From an uncultured Bacteroidota bacterium (GTDB lineage: Bacteria > Bacteroidota > Bacteroidia > Bacteroidales > F082), in NCBI GenBank assembly GCA_937912115.1, contig CALDOI010000156.1, positions 1 through 38,991 of the forward strand: a stretch of DNA of 38,991 bases. Reading direction: 5' to 3'. This document shows, piece after piece, positions 17,237-25,650 of the stretch. Numbering within the stretch: the stretch's first letter is position 1; each line of letters opens with the position of its first letter. A program made the position numbers and the translations under genes. The notes beneath the pieces are model-generated. The model searched no databases. It had not been told where the DNA came from and saw only the letters and a list, made by a program, of their open reading frames with translations.

Positions 17237-18007
17237 ATGCAGGAAAAACTAGCAGCATTTGAAAAGCTATTAAATATAATGGATCAACTTCGTGAAGGTT
17301 GTCCATGGGATAAAGAACAAACATTTGAAAGCCTTCGTCATTTATCAATTGAAGAAGTTTACGAATTATCAGATGCCATCCTTAACAAAGATTTAGATTC
17401 CATTAAAGGTGAACTCGGCGATTTAATGCTGCATTTGGTTTTTTACGCAAAACTTGGATCCGAAGTTAATAGTTTCGATATTAAAGACGTATTGGATAGT
17501 ATTTCTGAAAAATTAATTCATCGCCATCCACATATCTTTGGAGATCAAAAGGTAAGTGGTGCTCAAGATGTTCTTAACAACTGGGAAAAGCTAAAACTTA
17601 AAGAAGGCCGTAACTCTGTACTTGAAGGAGTACCAAAATCGTTGCCTCCCTTGGTTAAAGCATATAGAATTCAAGAGAAAGCCAAAGGAGTTGGTTTTGA
17701 ATGGGAAACCCGTGAAGATGTTTGGGAGAAGGTTATTGAAGAATTGAACGAACTCAAATTTGAAGTCGAGAATAATGCTTCCAAAGAAAAGATGGAAGAC
17801 GAACTTGGGGATTTAATTTTCGCTTTAACTAATTATGCCCGATATATTGGAATTAATCCAGAGGATGCTCTGGAAAAAACCAACAAGAAATTTATTCGCC
17901 GATTTCAGTTTATTGAAGAACAGTCGAAAAAAGATGGTTTTAAACTTGAAGAAATGAGTTTGACCGAAATGGAAGCTTATTGGCTAAAGGCAAAATCACT
18001 TGAATAA
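17237..18007 (+). CDS. mazG: Nucleoside triphosphate pyrophosphohydrolase MazG
   Basis: Hydrolyses (d)NTPs to NMP and PPi, a house-cleaning enzyme that can also lower ppGpp signalling in E. coli. The 256 residues contain two MazG domains, the full-length form. The first has LREGCPWDKEQT, then the metal-binding helices SIEEVYELSDAI and GELGDLMLHLVFYAKL. The second has EELNELKFEV and EDELGDLIFALTNYARYIG. The linker SVLEGVPKSLPPLVKAYRIQEKAKGVGF is also typical of the family. It starts 2 bases after the receiver gene; the RelA-like synthetase lies 4.5 kb away on the other strand. Confidence 0.96.
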   Translation: MQEKLAAFEKLLNIMDQLREGCPWDKEQTFESLRHLSIEEVYELSDAILNKDLDSIKGELGDLMLHLVFYAKLGSEVNSFDIKDVLDSISEKLIHRHPHIFGDQKVSGAQDVLNNWEKLKLKEGRNSVLEGVPKSLPPLVKAYRIQEKAKGVGFEWETREDVWEKVIEELNELKFEVENNASKEKMEDELGDLIFALTNYARYIGINPEDALEKTNKKFIRRFQFIEEQSKKDGFKLEEMSLTEMEAYWLKAKSLE

Positions 18008-18053
18008 CGATCTACATAAGTCATATTAATCTAATGAAAAATTAACGTGAATT

Positions 18054-18902
18054 ATGACAAACCCCACTACTTCTTTCAGAAGCATCATAATAATACTAGT
18101 TACTCTTTTTGCCTCGATATTGCTGTCACAAAGTATTTTCAGTCAGGTTGATGATTTTAAAAATTACTCATACAAACCTGATAAGGAATACATAGTATCA
18201 TATTGGAGTGTAACAAAAAAAATTGCCACAGGTCCAATTCATTGGAAGAAAAAAGAATGGATAATAGCTGGTTCGGTTGCGGCAGCTGGAATTACCCTCT
18301 ATGTTTTTGATGATGAAATAAGAAAAGTTTTCCAGATGAATAAAAACAGTTCATTGGATTTCACCTCTAAGTATATTATAGAACCATGGGGCAGTGGTTT
18401 ATATCCTGCTGCCTTATTTGGTGGATATTATATTTATGGCCTTGCTGCCAAGGATAAGCGTGCCCGACAAATTGCACTTGGAGGTACGCAAGCATTTGTA
18501 ATGGCAGCAATTACCTCACAAATAGTGAAACATATTTTTCATCGCCACAGGCCGAGTCAGGATATCCCACCAAATCCACGATTGTGGGAAGGGCCATTTA
18601 CAGGGAGTAAGTATACTGCATTTCCTTCAGGTCATACTACAGCTGCTTTTGCCATGGCGTCAATGATGTCGAAGGTTTATAAAGATCATGTGTGGGTAGG
18701 AATAGTATCCTATGGAATAGCCACCGGAGTTGGACTTTCGCGTATATACAACAATGTACACTGGTCGTCCGATGTTTTTATTGGCGCTGCACTTGGCTAC
18801 GCAATCGGACAAACAGTGTACACAATGATGTCGAGTGATTCAAAACTTTCACTTGGAGTTTCTGAAACGGGTGGCATTTCGCTTGCCTACCGAATTGAAT
18901 AG
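18054..18902 (+). CDS. PAP2-family membrane phosphatase
   Basis: A membrane phosphatase of the PAP2 (type 2 phosphatidic acid phosphatase) superfamily, 282 residues; candidates for substrate are undecaprenyl pyrophosphate, phosphatidylglycerol phosphate or lipid A phosphates. All three signature blocks are present: KHIFHRHRPS (KxxxxxxRP), FPSGHTTAAF (PSGH), and SRIYNNVHWSSDVFIG (SRxxxxxHxxxD), with the catalytic histidine in the last. An N-terminal hydrophobic signal (about 8-30) and several later membrane segments are seen. An 80-residue region before the core looks periplasmic. It faces the next gene tail to tail, 10 bases apart. With the nearby PagL-like gene it could take part in lipid A remodelling, but that is inference. 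Confidence 0.9.
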   Translation: MTNPTTSFRSIIIILVTLFASILLSQSIFSQVDDFKNYSYKPDKEYIVSYWSVTKKIATGPIHWKKKEWIIAGSVAAAGITLYVFDDEIRKVFQMNKNSSLDFTSKYIIEPWGSGLYPAALFGGYYIYGLAAKDKRARQIALGGTQAFVMAAITSQIVKHIFHRHRPSQDIPPNPRLWEGPFTGSKYTAFPSGHTTAAFAMASMMSKVYKDHVWVGIVSYGIATGVGLSRIYNNVHWSSDVFIGAALGYAIGQTVYTMMSSDSKLSLGVSETGGISLAYRIE

Positions 18903-18912
18903 AACTTCAGAT

Positions 18913-19977
18913 TTACAATCTCAACTTCTTTGTAAAAGAACTGTTTTTTTGCACAACTTGTATATAATATGAGCCGTGTTGTTTTGCACTTAGATCAATC
19001 GTTATAACGTATTTTCCATTCATTACTTCGGGTTTACCGCTAAATACTTTATCACCGAAATAATTAAAAACATTAATTTTTGGTGTACCCTTAGTTGCCA
19101 AAACAAAATCAAGATCTACGATGCCATCATTAACATCCATATCAAAGTCTTTAACAACTAATCTGTCGGGCTTATTTTTAATGCCGGCTTCACGCAATTC
19201 CTTGTCGGAAACTGAATTATGCCCATGGTCGTGGTGGAAATAGAACTCATTATGTTCGGGAATACTGTTATGAAAATCTGGCATTATAATCTCAATATCT
19301 TCAATTCCTTCGATATGCTCAATATGCTCTAATTCTTTCAACATTTCAAGTTTTTCAAGACCCTCGAGTTCCTCCAAATTATGTAATTCTTTAAGCATGA
19401 TAATCTTTTCATGGCCTTCCATATCTTTCAGACCCTCTAATTCTTTTAACATTACTAATTTTTCATCATCAAGCTCAATGCAAATATCCTTCATATTATC
19501 GCCATGCTCTTTCATGATAATTTTAAGGCGTTCCACCTCTTCCTTGTTCATATCCACATCAAAGTCAAAATCATCATAAAAAAATACATTTTCTTCACCA
19601 TCTTCATCTCCTATTACTTTTATTGTGTACTTCTTTTCACCATCTTTAGTAATAAATTTTGATCCGTGATGTCCACTTTTCATCATAATAACCTTTTCAG
19701 CATTTCCATCAAAATCGGAGTCAACATCAATATCAAGAGTAATAGTTCCAATCGAATCTCCTTCACCTACCCAGGTAATTTGTTTTACTAGATCACCTTC
19801 GTTTTCTCCATCCTTTAAAACGAAAGTGGTGTCGGTAACTACTTTTTTTCCATCAATCACCTTAACGGTTTTAACATGAAATTTCTTTTTCTCCTTTTCC
19901 TGACTAAAGGCTGTAATTGGGAAAATGATAGCTAAAGCAATTATAGCAATTGCCGAATTAATAATTATTTTTTTCAT
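18913..19977 (-). CDS. Acidic secreted repeat protein with T9SS-type C-terminal domain
   Basis: No enzymatic family is recognised. The 354-residue product has a signal peptide ending near AFSQ (about 26), a strongly acidic beta-rich part with DxDxD stretches, a helical block of three 18-residue repeats (176-229, each starting MLKEL), a His-rich spacer (FYFHHDHGH), and a C-terminal domain (about 285-354). The end (GKYVITIDLSAKQHGSYYIQVV, then SSFTKKLRL) resembles type IX secretion sorting domains. The ATG at 19977 is chosen because the longer open frame starts with a TTG inside the gene's own -7 box. It is divergent from a two-component system that probably controls it. Confidence 0.75.
   Translation of the reverse strand: MKKIIINSAIAIIALAIIFPITAFSQEKEKKKFHVKTVKVIDGKKVVTDTTFVLKDGENEGDLVKQITWVGEGDSIGTITLDIDVDSDFDGNAEKVIMMKSGHHGSKFITKDGEKKYTIKVIGDEDGEENVFFYDDFDFDVDMNKEEVERLKIIMKEHGDNMKDICIELDDEKLVMLKELEGLKDMEGHEKIIMLKELHNLEELEGLEKLEMLKELEHIEHIEGIEDIEIIMPDFHNSIPEHNEFYFHHDHGHNSVSDKELREAGIKNKPDRLVVKDFDMDVNDGIVDLDFVLATKGTPKINVFNYFGDKVFSGKPEVMNGKYVITIDLSAKQHGSYYIQVVQKNSSFTKKLRL
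19291..19452 (-). repeat. Three 54-bp coding repeats
   Basis: Three consecutive 18-residue units of the acidic secreted protein, residues 176-193, 194-211 and 212-229. They share the pattern MLKEL, two to five residues, E(G/H), then a Glu/Ile/Leu-rich end. Eighteen residues make five helical turns, so the units should stack as an amphipathic helix. Confidence 0.8.
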
Positions 19978-20004
19978 CTTTATAGTTTTAAAAGTTTTCT
20001 GATA

Positions 20005-20032
20005 CAAAAGTATCTTTGAAACAATTATACAA
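20005..20032 (-). promoter_or_regulatory. Promoter of the acidic secreted protein gene
   Basis: On the minus strand a TTG (20032-20030) is followed after 17 bases by TACTTTTG (20012-20005), a good -7 box 27 bases before the ATG at 19977. The spacer is 2 bases short of the usual 19. It lies at the edge of the GTTAAA repeat array. Confidence 0.5.
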
Positions 20033-20033
20033 C

Positions 20034-20077
20034 AGTTAACACGGGTTAAAAAAGGTTAAAGAAAGGTTAAAGTTAAA
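20034..20077. promoter_or_regulatory. Phased GTTAAA-type direct repeats, probable OmpR-family operator
   Basis: Five direct repeats of a (A/G)GTTAA(A/C) heptamer start at 20034, 20044, 20054, 20065 and 20071. The first four steps are 10, 10 and 11 bases, one helical turn, as expected for OmpR/PhoB-type regulators binding head to tail. The array ends just before where the -33 element of the kinase promoter should be. The regulator encoded at 21840-22544 is the natural candidate to bind it. Confidence 0.6.
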
Positions 20078-20098
20078 AAATTACAAATTACTATTAAT

Positions 20099-20106
20099 TA
20101 CTTTTG
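20099..20106 (+). promoter_or_regulatory. -7 box for the histidine kinase-regulator operon
   Basis: TACTTTTG lies 20 bases before the kinase ATG. There is no TTG at the -33 position; instead the GTTAAA repeats end 21 bases upstream, so the promoter may depend on an activator. Confidence 0.5.
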
Positions 20107-20126
20107 ACAATAAATGGGGATTTCAA

Positions 20127-21824
20127 ATGAAAAAACGATTTCAAATAATCATTATATTAATGTTTCTTAGTTTGTTTGGTTTAATTATCATTCAGGGATT
20201 ATGGATAAAATATGCGATTGAAACAGAGAGAGCAAAATTTGATCAGTTAGTTTATGATGCAATGAAATCGGCACTTCAAAAAGTTGAACAAAGAAATGTT
20301 TTTGAGTTTATAGATAATAGAATTGAACTTCCAGAACCTGATATTGATATTTCATTTTCTTCTGACGAATTAAAAGATATTTCCGGGAATTTAGCTGAAA
20401 TAGAACAGGTTGAGAGAATAAGAGCCATACAAGAAGCACCATATAATCACCATATACATTATTTTGGTGATTCATCTTTGAATCATGAAGATATTATTAT
20501 CCGAACACCAAATGAAATTAGGGTTACCAACAATGTGATTGCAAGGGATAGTTCAAGTGGGATTTATACTTATAAATATAGCAATGATGAAAATGCATTC
20601 GTTGATAAGGATATTGACAAAAAATATATAATTGAATTAAAAATTGAAGACTCAATTGAAAAAATAATGAAACTCCATGAAGTTGAGTTATTAGTTGAAA
20701 AAGAAAAGTTAGTAAAACATAAATTAAAGGTTTTTAATGAAAACATTGAACAGTGGGTTATGGAATACAGTTTTGATGAAAATCTTGATTATTTAAGCGA
20801 TAGAATGAAAAAATACAATGGTGTTATTGCATCTGCATTAATAAACAATGGCATTAATCTGGATTTTGATTATCAGGTTATTAAAGAAGATAACGATAGT
20901 ATCACCTCCATTTTTTCTTCAAATAACGATACATTACTACTACCTCAACAGTACAAAACAGAAGTATTTCCGAGAGATATCTTCACGAAAGGTCTATTCC
21001 TGATAATTAATTTCCCCGGGAAAAACTCACATATTTATGGTAAAGTTTATATTCTTGTTCTTGGCTCTCTAATATTCACAATTATTATTCTACTAACGTT
21101 TGGTACCACTCTGTACTATATCCAAAAACAAAAAAAGCTAAGCGAGGTAAAATCAGACTTTATCAATAACATGACTCATGAGTTTAAAACTCCAATTGCT
21201 ACCATCAGACTTGCCACTGATGCGCTTGAATCACCTAAGGTAATGGGAGTAAAAAAAACAACTCTTAATTATCTAAATATCATAAGGCAGGAAAATAAAC
21301 GAATGAACAATCAGGTGGAGCGAGTATTGCAAATGGCTCTTATTGAACAAGATCAGCTTCAGGTTGATATTCAGGAAAACGATATTCACAGTATTATTAA
21401 TAACTGCATTAATGTTGTGGAATTAACGGCGCAAAAAAAGAATGGGAAAATCTCATCATCTCTTCGGGCAACATGTCATAATATTAACATCGATGAAGTA
21501 CACATTGCAAATGTTGTAAATAACTTACTCGACAACGCAATAAAATATACCGATAGCCCTCCAGATATTATGGTTGAAACATATAATCAACAGGATAAAT
21601 TAATTGTTCGGGTATCTGATAATGGTGTGGGCATGACCAAAGAAGTACAGAACCATATTTTTGACAAATTCTACCGCAAACCAACAGGCAATATTCATAA
21701 TATAAAGGGATTTGGATTGGGGCTTAGTTATGTGAAAGCAATAATTGAAGCTCATGGTGGCAGTATTACGGTTGCAAGTGAACCAAATAATGGTAGTACA
21801 TTTATAATTAAATTTAATTGTTAG
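20127..21824 (+). CDS. Sensor histidine kinase
   Basis: A membrane-bound sensor kinase, 565 residues. It has an N-terminal membrane segment (about 7-27), a large extracytoplasmic domain (about 28-305) of no family I recognise, a second membrane segment (about 307-332), then the kinase core. The phospho-acceptor is H351 in NNMTHEFKTPIATI. The ATPase domain shows the N box NLLDNAIKYTDSP, the G1 box VSDNGVGM and the G2 box GFGLGLSYVKAI. No HAMP or PAS domain is evident between membrane and H box. Its regulator follows 15 bases later, and an acidic secreted protein gene is divergent, so the stimulus is likely in the envelope. Confidence 0.94.
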   Translation: MKKRFQIIIILMFLSLFGLIIIQGLWIKYAIETERAKFDQLVYDAMKSALQKVEQRNVFEFIDNRIELPEPDIDISFSSDELKDISGNLAEIEQVERIRAIQEAPYNHHIHYFGDSSLNHEDIIIRTPNEIRVTNNVIARDSSSGIYTYKYSNDENAFVDKDIDKKYIIELKIEDSIEKIMKLHEVELLVEKEKLVKHKLKVFNENIEQWVMEYSFDENLDYLSDRMKKYNGVIASALINNGINLDFDYQVIKEDNDSITSIFSSNNDTLLLPQQYKTEVFPRDIFTKGLFLIINFPGKNSHIYGKVYILVLGSLIFTIIILLTFGTTLYYIQKQKKLSEVKSDFINNMTHEFKTPIATIRLATDALESPKVMGVKKTTLNYLNIIRQENKRMNNQVERVLQMALIEQDQLQVDIQENDIHSIINNCINVVELTAQKKNGKISSSLRATCHNINIDEVHIANVVNNLLDNAIKYTDSPPDIMVETYNQQDKLIVRVSDNGVGMTKEVQNHIFDKFYRKPTGNIHNIKGFGLGLSYVKAIIEAHGGSITVASEPNNGSTFIIKFNC

Positions 21825-21839
21825 CCAAAATATACAGAA

Positions 21840-22544
21840 ATGAAAACACAAAATCACAAATTACTTTTAGTAGAAGATGATATAAATTTTGGTTCTGTAT
21901 TAAAATCCTATCTTGAGTTAAATGATTTTATTGTTGATTGGGTTGACGATGGAAATGATGCTATGCCAAAATTTAAGTCGACAAACTACAATCTTGTTCT
22001 ACTGGATGTTATGCTTCCAAACATTGATGGATTTTCAATCGCCAATAGCATTAAGGCAACAGGCACAAATGTGCCATTTATATTTATTACAGCTAAAACC
22101 CTTCGAAACGATATTGTTGAAGGATACAAAACCGGTGCCGATGATTATATTACAAAACCATTCGATTCAGAAATATTACTTTACAAAATAAGAGCAATAC
22201 TTAGTAGAGGTATTTTGGGAAATAGCGATCGTAAAGATGACATTTACACAATTGGGGGTTTTTCTTTTGATTATCGTTCCCGAACTTTATTTAATAATAA
22301 TACATCTAACAATTATACTCTATCACCTAAAGAAAGTGAATTACTTAAAATGCTTGTGGCCCAAAATGGAGAAATTCTTCCAAAGGCCGTTGCCTTAAAT
22401 AGTATTTGGGGTGATGCAAACTATTTTACCAGCCGAAGCATGGATGTATATGTTGCAAAAATCAGAAAATTACTTTCCAGCGATAAGCGGTTAAAAATTA
22501 TTACTCATCACGGATCGGGCTATAGATTGATAACTAACGATTAG
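21840..22544 (+). CDS. OmpR-family response regulator
   Basis: A DNA-binding response regulator, 234 residues, partner of the kinase just upstream. The receiver domain (about 1-120) has the acidic pair E15, D16, phospho-acceptor D56 (LLDVMLPNIDG), the T/K switch residues (FITAK and ITKPFD). A winged-helix domain follows (about 130-234), with the typical LSPKESELLKMLVAQNGEILPK, SRSMDVYVAKIRKLL and HGSGYRLI. Regulators of this class bind direct repeats one helical turn apart, which fits the GTTAAA array at 20034-20077. Its stop is 11 bases from the convergent relA stop. Confidence 0.95.
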   Translation: MKTQNHKLLLVEDDINFGSVLKSYLELNDFIVDWVDDGNDAMPKFKSTNYNLVLLDVMLPNIDGFSIANSIKATGTNVPFIFITAKTLRNDIVEGYKTGADDYITKPFDSEILLYKIRAILSRGILGNSDRKDDIYTIGGFSFDYRSRTLFNNNTSNNYTLSPKESELLKMLVAQNGEILPKAVALNSIWGDANYFTSRSMDVYVAKIRKLLSSDKRLKIITHHGSGYRLITND

Positions 22545-22555
22545 AACCTATTTGG

Positions 22556-24739
22556 CTACTTTGCTCTAACAACTTTATTTACTCCCTTTACTTTATTAAT
22601 TTTATGAATCAACTGTAATAGGTGATCATGGTCTTTTACACTAACACTAACATTGCCAATAAATTTATTTCCACTTGTTTGGAAATTTATAGAATGCATG
22701 TTTACTCTAAGATCATCAGAAATTACCTTAGATATTGCACCTACAACTCCCAGCTCATCTTCTCCTGATATTCGAAGGTTGGCTTTTGACAAGGATCCTT
22801 CACCTGAGGCAATCCATTTAATATCAAGTACTCTATATTCATACTTTTCCTTTAATCGTTTTGCATTTGGACAGTTGTCGCGATGAATTGTAATACCACC
22901 AAGGGTAGTAATAAAACCAAATACATTGTCGCCTTGGATCGGATTACAGCATTTTGCCATGCGATAATCAATGTTTTTAAGGTTATCGCCAATATAAAGT
23001 ATATCTCGATTCCCGGTATTTACTTTTTTTTCTTTTTGTTGAGAAACAGTTTCAACCGATTCTTTAATCTTAGTATTAACATCAGTTTCAACAAACTTCT
23101 GCAGAAGACTTTTAATGTCTGTAAGATCAATTTTTTCAGTTGCAACCAGATAGTAAAAATCAATACTTGCCTCTAGTTTATAATGCTTTACCAAAAAACT
23201 AATAATATCATCATTACTTTTGATCTTCCAGTTTTTCAATTTCCGAAATAACAATGATTTCCCAATATCAGCCTCCTTATACTTTTCTTCTTTAACATGT
23301 CGCCGTATTCGAGTTCGCGCTTTATCAGTATTAACGAATGATAACCAATCCAACTTTGGAATTTGATTTTTGGACGTAAGAATATCAATCTTATCTCCAT
23401 TTTTAAGGACATATCGAATGGGAACTACCTTATTATTAACCCTTGCCCCACTACATTTAGAGCCAATATCAGTGTGAATACCAAAAGCAAAATCAAGCAC
23501 AGTTGATCCCATTGGTAATTGTTTAAGGTCACCCAGTGGAGTGAAAACAAAAACACTTTCCTTATGCTTCTCTCCGTTACTTTTATATGATCTATCGTGA
23601 TATATCTGGTCAGGGTTTTCAAGAATATCTCTAACCTGTGAAAGCCAATCTTCAGTATCCTTTTTCTTCATAACACCCTTATACTGCCAATGTGCAGCAC
23701 GGCCTTTCTCGGCGTCATCATCCATTCGTATAGTCCTGATCTGAACTTCAATCCACTTGTTATTTGGCCCCATAACCGTTGAATGCAGGGATTCGTAACC
23801 ACTTGCCTTGGGTGTCGAAATCCAGTCTCTTAATCGTTTAGGATTTGGGGTGTAAATATTTGTTATATGCGAATATACTTTCCAGCAATTTTCTTTTTCT
23901 TTTTTCAGTTTACTGTTTATAATAATCCTGATGGCAAATAGGTCATAAACCTCCTCGAAGGAAACATTCTGCCGATTCATCTTTGCCCAAATTGACGCAA
24001 CGGATTTTGTTCTCCACTTAATTTCAAACTTATATTTATTAGCTAATAGCTCCCTTTCAATTGGACGCATAAAGTCCTGAATATAAACCTCCTGCTTTGA
24101 TTTTGTTTGTTGAATTTTGCTCCTGATTTCGTTGAAAATATCAGGCTGTTCAAACTTCATTACTCTTTCTTCGAACTCAGATTTAACATTATATAAACCT
24201 AATCGATGAGCAATTGGAATATAAAGATATTTTACTTCGTTTAAAAACCTATCCCTGTTATCACCCAAAATATCAATGTGTCGCAAATCATTTAATCGGT
24301 GTGCTAACCTTATGAGAATAACACGCATATCATCTATCATTGATAAAAACATTGTTCGAAATGCCTCCGAATGGTACGAGATACGCTCGGTTTGAAATTC
24401 TGATATGCTATTAAATCCCCTTATGATTTCAGCTACATGTTCACCAAAGTCCCTTTCAATATTTTTAATTGAATATTGGGTTTTTTGATCAATTCCATGT
24501 AATAAAGCACAAATTGCTGAAGTTGGCCCTAAGCCAATTTCTCGGACAGCAATTATAGCAATATCAAGATTATAAAGGATAAATGGACGTCCATCGGCTG
24601 TAGTAGTTTCACGATAAATATCAGATGCAATATCGAAAGCAAGCTTTATCGATACTTTGTCAACAGTAGACATAGCTGTTGCACTACATTCTATTAACTC
24701 ATTATACTTAGCAGATATAGCATCTTCATATGAATTCAT
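22556..24739 (-). CDS. relA: RelA-type (p)ppGpp synthetase with a degenerate hydrolase domain
   Basis: A long RelA/SpoT homologue, 727 residues. Order: HD hydrolase-like domain (about 25-160), synthetase (about 210-350), TGS (396-457), zinc-finger/CC (593-625, C597, C598, H619, C623) and ACT (about 655-727). The synthetase looks active: D266 in EVYDLFAIRI, GYESLHS near 315, E331 in EVQIRT, H350. The HD site is broken: the HP of the first metal ligand is YN (56-57), HDxxED reads HGIDQK (81-86), and RLAD reads RLAH (H147). It should therefore make but not degrade (p)ppGpp. The RxKD nucleotide motif reads RLRD (302-305), closer to bifunctional enzymes than to the EFDD of E. coli RelA. Confidence 0.93.
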   Translation of the reverse strand: MNSYEDAISAKYNELIECSATAMSTVDKVSIKLAFDIASDIYRETTTADGRPFILYNLDIAIIAVREIGLGPTSAICALLHGIDQKTQYSIKNIERDFGEHVAEIIRGFNSISEFQTERISYHSEAFRTMFLSMIDDMRVILIRLAHRLNDLRHIDILGDNRDRFLNEVKYLYIPIAHRLGLYNVKSEFEERVMKFEQPDIFNEIRSKIQQTKSKQEVYIQDFMRPIERELLANKYKFEIKWRTKSVASIWAKMNRQNVSFEEVYDLFAIRIIINSKLKKEKENCWKVYSHITNIYTPNPKRLRDWISTPKASGYESLHSTVMGPNNKWIEVQIRTIRMDDDAEKGRAAHWQYKGVMKKKDTEDWLSQVRDILENPDQIYHDRSYKSNGEKHKESVFVFTPLGDLKQLPMGSTVLDFAFGIHTDIGSKCSGARVNNKVVPIRYVLKNGDKIDILTSKNQIPKLDWLSFVNTDKARTRIRRHVKEEKYKEADIGKSLLFRKLKNWKIKSNDDIISFLVKHYKLEASIDFYYLVATEKIDLTDIKSLLQKFVETDVNTKIKESVETVSQQKEKKVNTGNRDILYIGDNLKNIDYRMAKCCNPIQGDNVFGFITTLGGITIHRDNCPNAKRLKEKYEYRVLDIKWIASGEGSLSKANLRISGEDELGVVGAISKVISDDLRVNMHSINFQTSGNKFIGNVSVSVKDHDHLLQLIHKINKVKGVNKVVRAK

Positions 24740-24839
24740 AGTTCGGATTAAATAATTAGCTTGTAAAACTTCATGTTATAATTTAATTAAAGAGATATTT
24801 ATGTTCCTGCGAAATATCTTCATGAAATATAACAGTACT

Positions 24840-24847
24840 CAAAGATA
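24840..24847 (-). promoter_or_regulatory. -7 box for relA
   Basis: On the minus strand TATCTTTG, about 100 bases before the relA ATG, implying a leader of about 95 bases. No -33 TTG at the right spacing. Confidence 0.4.
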
Positions 24848-24926
24848 ACAAATTTTTTGTCTAATTATTACTAATTTCAAAATGTAAGAGTCGATTAAAG
24901 TTCTCCATATTCCACAATTATTGTGC

Positions 24927-24934
24927 TATTTTTG
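24927..24934 (+). promoter_or_regulatory. -7 box for the PorT-like gene
   Basis: TATTTTTG lies 26 bases before the ATG at 24961. It supports that ATG over an in-frame TTG at 24937, which would fall at or before the transcription start. Confidence 0.5.
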
Positions 24935-24960
24935 CGTTGGCAATAAATAACTTTTTGCAA

Positions 24961-25650
24961 ATGAAACATTCGAGGGAAGTAATTGTTATACTACTGATTA
25001 TATGCGGAATATCAACTGCCGCCATTGGGCAAATAATAAAAGGTGAAGCAATTTTAGGATTAAATTTAACTCAGGTTGAAGGAGATGAAGTTCATGGTTT
25101 TAGAAAACCAGGATTAAATATTGGTTTTGGAGCACTAATACCTTTTAGTAAAAACTGGGATGTTACCATGGAGATTTCGTATAATCAGAAAGGAGCACAG
25201 CAAAAAGACCAATATTACGACTCTTTAAATTCGGGACAGATACTCACAGGAGCATATAAACTAAGACTTAATTACGTTGAAGTCCCAGTATTGGTGCAAT
25301 ATACAGATAAAGGATTTATTACTTTTGGAGCAGGTTTTTCATGGGGACGACTGGTTGGTATTCAAGAATGGGAACATGGCAAACGAGTTGAAACCACTAC
25401 TCTATCAAGCGGCACATACGATAAAAACGATTTCAGTTATATACTTGATGTTAGGATAAAAGTATATGGGCCTTTAAAATTTGGTGTTAGATACCAAAAC
25501 AGCATGATGAAAATAAGAACACGTGAATTTTCCGATTTCGCAGGAGGAACCTGGACCAGGGATCAGTTTAATAAAGTTCTTACTTTCAAACTTTTATATA
25601 TCTTTAATGAAGAAAAAAGTACCAGTAACCTTAAAGCACCAACTCCATAA
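24961..25650 (+). CDS. PorT-like outer-membrane beta-barrel protein
   Basis: A 229-residue exported protein of the PorT-like outer-membrane beta-barrel group. The signal peptide (residues 1 to about 24, ending AAIGQ) is followed by alternating strands: ILGLNLTQVEGDEVHGF, KPGLNIGFGALIPFSKNWDV, MEISYNQKGAQ, YVEVPVLVQY and FITFGAGFSWGRLVG are typical of the family. True PorT is part of the type IX secretion system, but many paralogues have unknown roles, so no symbol is given. The cupin gene begins on the last base of its stop codon (TAATG), so the two are translationally coupled. Confidence 0.82.
   Translation: MKHSREVIVILLIICGISTAAIGQIIKGEAILGLNLTQVEGDEVHGFRKPGLNIGFGALIPFSKNWDVTMEISYNQKGAQQKDQYYDSLNSGQILTGAYKLRLNYVEVPVLVQYTDKGFITFGAGFSWGRLVGIQEWEHGKRVETTTLSSGTYDKNDFSYILDVRIKVYGPLKFGVRYQNSMMKIRTREFSDFAGGTWTRDQFNKVLTFKLLYIFNEEKSTSNLKAPTP

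Noticed and set aside
19978-20007. TTG start extension of the acidic secreted protein
   Set aside because: The TTG is part of the gene's own -7 box (TACTTTTG), so it lies upstream of the transcript, and the extension spoils the signal peptide.
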